A stretch of DNA of 46,431 nt from a virus, in IMG/VR virus record IMGVR_UViG_3300040751_004089, positions 1 to 46,431 of that record; one strand, 5' to 3'. This document shows positions 41,639-46,431 of the stretch, one piece after another. Made by a program: the position numbers and the translations under genes. Below the pieces are notes generated by a model. That model was not told the origin of the DNA. It saw nothing but the letters and a program-made list of their open reading frames with translations, and made no database searches. Every line of letters begins with the position of its first letter. Positions within the stretch are counted from its first letter, which is position 1.

Positions 41639-41966
41639 AGAAATACCAAATACAACATTTTTGCTTACCTCAAGGTCTTTGAAAGAGGCCAAAAGAAAGT
41701 ATTGTTCTGATAAAACTTACTATATTGTTGATATAGGAAAGATAATTAGAGAGCTTGGCTATGATACAGAAGAACTGACGCCAGAGTCAGAGTTTGTTAT
41801 CAATTACGCCGTTCAGAAGAAAATAACACAAGGAATATATAGTACAAGATGTAATGACATCTTGGTGGTGTACAAAAACATCTCCCAAAGATTCGCAGAA
41901 AATTTAGAGCATTTTCTAGGCGAAGAAATGGAAGAGGATTTTGAGTTCACCATCACGGTAGAATAA
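41631..41966 (+). CDS. hypothetical protein, 111 aa
   Basis: A small alpha/beta protein containing KTYYIVDIGKIIRELGYDTEEL and GIYSTRCNDILVVYKNIS. It overlaps the previous gene by 8 nt and is followed 17 nt later by a large structural gene. I do not recognise the family. Confidence 0.55.
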   Translation: MPKEIPNTTFLLTSRSLKEAKRKYCSDKTYYIVDIGKIIRELGYDTEELTPESEFVINYAVQKKITQGIYSTRCNDILVVYKNISQRFAENLEHFLGEEMEEDFEFTITVE

Positions 41967-41983
41967 AAATCTTGACTATATAA

Positions 41984-43942
41984 ATGGCAGGAAATAATAG
42001 TAATTCCCAAACTGGGTCTGTATCAGCAACAGAAGGTCTAACTAACAGACTTTCCAAGTTTAATTATGGTGCTTCTAATGCTGCCAATAATCCAATTTAC
42101 GGTTCAAGGGAAACACAAAAAGATGCTGCTTCTGCTCAATTAACCGGAAGGCTTTCTAATCTTGGTTCTGCAAATCCTAATAAAGGTCCTACTGCAAGGA
42201 CTCTTTTTTATAACGGCGGGTTTTATAGCACGGATGATGCTAAATACGGCCAGTTTCTACTTTACTCGTTTGGTAATAACCAAAACAACTTTATACAGGA
42301 GTATTATAAATCGGAAAACAGGGAGTTTAATTCAAATATCTCTTCGGTTTTAAGTGTAACTGGTAGGGGTGCTAGTAAAAATCCATCTGCGGGTCAATTA
42401 GTCAATCTAACTCAAACTACTCTTAATTCATTAAATTCAGATTCCGCTACAAGTGACACCAATACAAGTTTGGGAACACGTGGCAATAAATCGCTAATCA
42501 TAGGAGGGGCTTCAGCTCCTTATTACTGGAAGGATTTCCTGTACTGTAAATATTATGGAACCATTCCAAATAATTACATGATAACGCTTAGGAGGTTTCC
42601 TGCACCTATGAGGGATAATCTTTCTATTCCAGATCAGCTCTTAGCAAGTGATCTTTATAAAAATCAAGGTGCAGGTAGACCGGTTGCACAAGCAGTTACT
42701 TGGTGGGGTGGAGATACAGACAATACTCTAGATGATGTTATCGGATTTGCTGCTGGTCTTACATGGGAGTCAAAAACCCAATCGGATGTTCTCTATCAAA
42801 AAGGATTTGACCAAGGATTTTTCAAGAGTGTTCTGGGTAGAGCTTTTGCTGGAGCAGCTGCTGGTGCTGGTGGTGGAGAACTTCTTTCAAAAATGGGCGA
42901 TGTTGCAAACATTGCAGTAGCAGCCACGACCGGGGGAAGGGACGAAGTGACCATACCAAAGATTAACTTTGCTCTTAGGGATAAAATGATAACGGATGGT
43001 GGGCCATTGTCGGATTTCATCTTTGTTTCTGTTGATACCGTTGATAAGACCTGGGTTAGAGGAAGGGGCCTTACATTTAATAGTGAGGATGTAATCCAAT
43101 TAAAGTTCCATTATGAGCTTACCTCAGTTGGTGAGGTAAACACCAAAGCTGCAATGCTTGATATTCTCGGCAATATGCTTGCCTTAGGTACAAATTATGG
43201 TAATTTTTTAACCCCAGATATCAGGTACGATAACACTTTCCCAGCTATTGGGTTTCCTGGGGGTGAGGATGGATTAAAGGCTTTCTATTCGGATCCAATT
43301 GGGTGGACAAAAACTGCTATCAAATACTTAGCAAACCCGGATGCCGAAACTATGAATGACCCTCAAGCACAGGCTTTTAAAGAATCAACTGCATCCATTG
43401 AAAAAGCAATAAGTGAACTTCAGAGCGTGGTTAAACAATTGGCAGAAACTGATCTTGCAGGCTTAAGTGATCTTATAGAGAGCGACGCAGCAGTAGGTAA
43501 TATACTTGCGTTTGCCCTTGCGGATGACTTCATAGAAAATATACAGCTCCCAGTGGCTTTGCAAACTGGAGCTCCTACTGGGGAATGGCATTTGGTTGTT
43601 GGTAACCCGATGAATCCTATAGCAATGATAGGAAACCTGATTTGTGATGGTGTTGATATACAATTCAGTGAGGTTTTAGGACCTGATGATTTTCCAACTG
43701 AGCTTTTTGCTACCTTTACGCTAAAACACGGTAGGGATAGAGAAAGAGGCGAGATCGAAAGTATGTTTAATAGAGGTGATGGTAGACTTTACCAAAGTAC
43801 TATCCCAACTTATGCAAACAATCAATCGGTATTCAGTCAAGGACTAAGCGATGGATCTATAGTTTCTACCTTCCAGCAAGGTACACCTACTACACTGTCG
43901 CCACAAGACAAAGCAGCAGAAACAGGAGCAGTACCGAAATAA
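41984..43942 (+). CDS. tail/baseplate structural protein, 652 aa
   Basis: The C-terminal part has the conserved pattern GEWHLVVGNPMNPIAMIGNL..DG...F.E.LGPDDFPTELF..FTLKHGRDR, found in large myovirus virion proteins associated with the tail or baseplate (assignment from memory of the pattern). The middle includes NNYMITLRRFPAPM and an Ala/Gly-rich hydrophobic segment (residues about 286-300). The N-terminal ~70 residues are Asn/Ser/Gly-rich and probably disordered. It leads a run of three further structural genes. Confidence 0.6.
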   Translation: MAGNNSNSQTGSVSATEGLTNRLSKFNYGASNAANNPIYGSRETQKDAASAQLTGRLSNLGSANPNKGPTARTLFYNGGFYSTDDAKYGQFLLYSFGNNQNNFIQEYYKSENREFNSNISSVLSVTGRGASKNPSAGQLVNLTQTTLNSLNSDSATSDTNTSLGTRGNKSLIIGGASAPYYWKDFLYCKYYGTIPNNYMITLRRFPAPMRDNLSIPDQLLASDLYKNQGAGRPVAQAVTWWGGDTDNTLDDVIGFAAGLTWESKTQSDVLYQKGFDQGFFKSVLGRAFAGAAAGAGGGELLSKMGDVANIAVAATTGGRDEVTIPKINFALRDKMITDGGPLSDFIFVSVDTVDKTWVRGRGLTFNSEDVIQLKFHYELTSVGEVNTKAAMLDILGNMLALGTNYGNFLTPDIRYDNTFPAIGFPGGEDGLKAFYSDPIGWTKTAIKYLANPDAETMNDPQAQAFKESTASIEKAISELQSVVKQLAETDLAGLSDLIESDAAVGNILAFALADDFIENIQLPVALQTGAPTGEWHLVVGNPMNPIAMIGNLICDGVDIQFSEVLGPDDFPTELFATFTLKHGRDRERGEIESMFNRGDGRLYQSTIPTYANNQSVFSQGLSDGSIVSTFQQGTPTTLSPQDKAAETGAVPK

Positions 43943-43956
43943 AAGAGTTTTAATAA

Positions 43957-44526
43957 ATGCTACAAATTGATACATTAAGTAAAAACAAAGGTCTCTTTAA
44001 CCCAAATGCTGAACAGCTTGAAAGAAATTATGGAATTTGGGATTTAACAAGATCTAGTATTACGTATTCCGGTGTGGATGTCAGGTTTAAAAACTATGTG
44101 GTTATAAAAAGCGACGACCAAATGCGACCCGATTTATTGGCATTTAGGTCCTTTGGTGATATGAATTATACCGGTAGCTTACTTAAACTAAATTCTATTT
44201 CAAATCCATTCGCTGTTCAAGAGGGCGAAGTATTTGCTATTCCAACACCAAAGTCTGTTGATTCTATGTTTTCAAACAAGAAAGCCCTTAAAGACGAGAC
44301 CAATAATAATCCGAATGCTAAATTTAGGGATTCCCAGGAGCAAAGGAAATTTAAGGTAAGTGATTCCAGGAAAGAGTTTTTAGCTAAGAGAAAGAATCCA
44401 ACCCCTCAAGTTCTTCCACCTAATGTTTTACAAAATGGAGAAAGGCAGACAGTTAGAACGAATTCTGTTATTGGATTAGCTCCTGATGTAAGTAACGCAA
44501 CACCAAATCCTAATGCTAATATTTAA
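43957..44526 (+). CDS. baseplate wedge-type protein, gp53/LysM-like core, 189 aa
   Basis: Residues about 57-96 (RPDLLAFRSFGDMNYTGSLLKLNSISNPFAVQEGEVFAIP) match the pattern 'P.LL..+.YGD..Y...L+..N.I.NPF.L..G....IP', typical of baseplate proteins such as T4 gp53 and related LysM-like tail proteins. The C-terminal half is Pro/Asn-rich and likely extended. It sits between the large structural protein and the hub-like gene. Confidence 0.6.
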   Translation: MLQIDTLSKNKGLFNPNAEQLERNYGIWDLTRSSITYSGVDVRFKNYVVIKSDDQMRPDLLAFRSFGDMNYTGSLLKLNSISNPFAVQEGEVFAIPTPKSVDSMFSNKKALKDETNNNPNAKFRDSQEQRKFKVSDSRKEFLAKRKNPTPQVLPPNVLQNGERQTVRTNSVIGLAPDVSNATPNPNANI

Positions 44527-44531
44527 ATCAG

Positions 44532-46037
44532 ATGCCTTCGGATCAGATAGTCATAAACAATTTTGCTAAAACTAGCATACTTCTAGACGAGCTTGTTGTG
44601 CCTAATAGGTCCGGGCAAGAAATTCCCGATCAGCCTTTGGCTAGCGATACCGATGATAAATCGTGGGGAGCTTATCGTCCAGTGGTTTTTATCAATGGAT
44701 ACTATGTAGATAGGTACGTAGATTTCTTCGAGTTTAGTCAAGTTGATTTTTTGCCCACTGTGAGACTTAGTTTCACTATGGATGATCCGATGTTTATTAG
44801 CGTAAACTATCCTAAGGATGGCGATATTATTTCTATGTACATTAGGTCTAGGGAGGAAGTCTACAAGCCAATTAGAATGGATTTTAATATTCTTAGTGTT
44901 AGGTCTTCACAATCTCAAGATCCTGAGGGAAAAAAGATAAGGTTTACCATATTAGGGGAAACAAGAATTCCTGGTCTTTACTCAGAGGTTTCTAGGGCTT
45001 TAAGAGATATGACCTCATACGAAGCTCTATTTGAAGTCTCTCAAGCTTTAAATCTAGGATTTTCTTCTAATGATGATGGCTTGGCTGATTCGATGACATG
45101 GATCTGTCCAAATTTTTCTCTTTATCAATTTATCCATGAGATATGTGAGAGATCTTATAAAAACGATGAGAGTTTTTATAAGGTTTGGATTGATCCTTAT
45201 TACAACTTAACCTTTGTAAACCTAAACAACCAGCTTACGGCTGATGACTATGTTCAGCAGGTTAAGGTTATCCGTGGAGATGTGAACACTGCAAATGACA
45301 CATTTCTTCCCGGTACCGAGTTGGATATGCAAGAAATGCCTTTAGCCTTTACAAACCAAAAAGGCTCTGGCGATCTTCCTTTCTATATAAGGAACTTTAC
45401 TCTTCTATCCAAGTCTGGAAATACCAATAACAAGTATGGTTATATCCAAGAGGTACAATTCTATGACGAAGCTATAGTACCAGAAAATGGTAACTTCTCA
45501 GAAAAGTATGTAAAGTACACTATAGAGGCTACAACAACTGAAAACATTGGAGTTAACCAAGTTCTCCAGAAAGGCAGACCCAAGGAGGACCTTTATAAGG
45601 TGGAGGTTAGAAAATCTTGGTATGGATCATTAAACAATAGTCCAACTGGTGGAGGTGTACATGAGAATTTTATACAAGCTCTCATACAGAACGAATTTAA
45701 TATCAGTGACCTTGAAAAATTTACTCTTAAGGTAGAGCTTAGTGGATATTATGCTGGAATTTACAGGGGTCAGGCAGTTCCAGTTTTGATTTATGCTAAT
45801 GAACAGGGTAAGAGGAAGGAAAACACTGGTCTTTCAGACGATCAAAAACCAGAGAGTGAAGTTAATCCAGTTTTGGATAGGTTTTTGTCCGGTATTTATA
45901 TTGTAACTGGGATGGAGGTAAAATACGATACCCTAAGAGGGATGTATCAGGTACTCCATTTGAATAAAAGAGAATGGACACTTAACAGTGCAGGTGCATT
46001 CCCTAAATCTTTCCCTATAAATCTCCTTACTGGATAA
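44532..46037 (+). CDS. baseplate hub protein, gp27-like (late-control-D/VgrG fold), 501 aa
   Basis: The N-terminal block PVVFINGYYVDRYVDFFEFSQ...LPTVRLSFTMDD, the central ALNLGFSSNDDGLADSMTWICPNFSLYQFIHEICERSYKN, and DESFYKVWIDPYYNLTFVNL follow the layout of tail hub proteins, where a substituted interface domain precedes the spike-binding part. Assignment is by layout, not close sequence match. The gene order with a gp53-like neighbour supports a baseplate operon. Confidence 0.5.
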   Translation: MPSDQIVINNFAKTSILLDELVVPNRSGQEIPDQPLASDTDDKSWGAYRPVVFINGYYVDRYVDFFEFSQVDFLPTVRLSFTMDDPMFISVNYPKDGDIISMYIRSREEVYKPIRMDFNILSVRSSQSQDPEGKKIRFTILGETRIPGLYSEVSRALRDMTSYEALFEVSQALNLGFSSNDDGLADSMTWICPNFSLYQFIHEICERSYKNDESFYKVWIDPYYNLTFVNLNNQLTADDYVQQVKVIRGDVNTANDTFLPGTELDMQEMPLAFTNQKGSGDLPFYIRNFTLLSKSGNTNNKYGYIQEVQFYDEAIVPENGNFSEKYVKYTIEATTTENIGVNQVLQKGRPKEDLYKVEVRKSWYGSLNNSPTGGGVHENFIQALIQNEFNISDLEKFTLKVELSGYYAGIYRGQAVPVLIYANEQGKRKENTGLSDDQKPESEVNPVLDRFLSGIYIVTGMEVKYDTLRGMYQVLHLNKREWTLNSAGAFPKSFPINLLTG

Positions 46038-46043
46038 ATATAA
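46033..46043 (+). promoter_or_regulatory. variant late-type promoter GATAAATATAA
   Basis: The element contains ATAAATA as in the T4 late consensus and lies 28 nt before the ATG at 46061. It overlaps the stop of the hub gene. Confidence 0.45.
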
Positions 46044-46060
46044 GAAAATAATAAGCCCTT

Positions 46061-46431
46061 ATGGGAATTAGAGCTACAGACAGAAATAGGAATATGTTCC
46101 TGAAAGGATTTAAACTTTCCGATTCAGGGATGAACGAGGATCCAACTTATCTTGGATTCAAGATTGTTTTTGATCCTGGTATATTACCAATTAATCCTGA
46201 GTATGGCTGGGCTCCTAGCCCTTTATTAAGAGCAGACAACTACACACAAGGGAATGGTGCCTCGTTTGCCACATCCCTTGGAAATCCATTTGGACAGCCA
46301 CAATATGAGAGAAGACAGAGCGATGTCATTTATTATTCAGCTTATAACTATCTCTTGGAGAGGGAAGCAAATTTCCCAGGTCAGAACACCCAAAGGAGAG
46401 CACAAGCTCTTAGACAATTTCAAAAGCTTCT
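46061..46431 (+). CDS. tail/baseplate structural protein, 3'-truncated by the window edge
   Basis: The frame is open from ATG at 46061 to the end (123 codons visible). The start GIRATDRNRNMFLKGFKLS is followed by DPTYLGFKIVFDPG and later REANFPGQNTQRRAQALRQF. The position after the hub gene and the 'PTYLGFK.VFD' style of sequence suggest a baseplate protein. The full length and family are unknown. Confidence 0.6.
   Translation, partial: MGIRATDRNRNMFLKGFKLSDSGMNEDPTYLGFKIVFDPGILPINPEYGWAPSPLLRADNYTQGNGASFATSLGNPFGQPQYERRQSDVIYYSAYNYLLEREANFPGQNTQRRAQALRQFQKL

Noticed and set aside
1-46431. tRNA genes, integrase, transposase or attachment sites
   Set aside because: None was recognised by eye on either strand; a tRNA covariance search would settle the tRNA question.

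Overview
The window looks like part of a large, AT-rich, T4-like myovirus genome. It probably infects a member of the Bacteroidota. The T4-like core is clear: a gp55-type late sigma factor, a gp4-type head-completion nuclease, gp20-type portal proteins, a gp21-type prohead protease, a gp23-type major capsid protein, a gp44-type clamp loader, an ATP-dependent ligase, a T4-type RNase H and baseplate proteins. The host guess is inference: start codons follow A-rich leaders rather than AGGAGG-type ribosome binding sites, as is usual in Bacteroidota, and two upstream regions carry TAnnTTTG-like boxes. Nearly all genes are on the + strand, tightly packed, often with overlapping stop and start codons. 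No tRNA, CRISPR, transposon or integrase was seen.

Layout. 1-3.4 kb: the end of a PD-(D/E)XK nuclease gene, small unknown genes, two membrane proteins and a tandem pair of related virion-type proteins. 3.5-6.45 kb: a large acidic repeat protein with a candidate -1 frameshift at its 3' end. 6.5-11.2 kb: late sigma factor, head-completion nuclease, a conserved unknown and two tandem portal paralogues. 11.2-20.9 kb: metabolism, replication and repair (heptose-kinase-like PfkB protein, DNA ligase, clamp loader, guanylate-kinase-like enzyme, RNase H, probable small clamp-loader subunit, degenerate UVDE-like protein, Fpg/Nei glycosylase, 3'-5' exonuclease). 20.9-37.0 kb: head morphogenesis, with a protease-scaffold fusion, the major capsid protein and a run of probable internal head proteins. 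Inside this run sits a cassette of glycosyltransferase-like protein, P-loop kinase and asparagine synthetase. 37.1-41.97 kb: a second glycosyltransferase-like gene, the only minus-strand gene, a Nudix protein and several unknowns. 42-46.4 kb: tail and baseplate genes, running off the window end.

Two threads link the region. First, the motif GATATATA(G/A) recurs upstream of genes, usually with its first base 24-34 nt before the start codon. It resembles the T4 late promoter TATAAATA, and the window encodes a gp55-like sigma that could read it. Second, many proteins around the protease/capsid cluster begin with an aromatic-rich segment of the kind F-x-[DQ]-[FYW] followed by a [L/I/V]xE-like site. 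This resembles the T4 internal-protein capsid-targeting sequence that gp21 removes. It suggests a large set of proteins packaged in the head, including a nucleotidyltransferase and a 910-residue mosaic protein that could be delivered into the host with the DNA.
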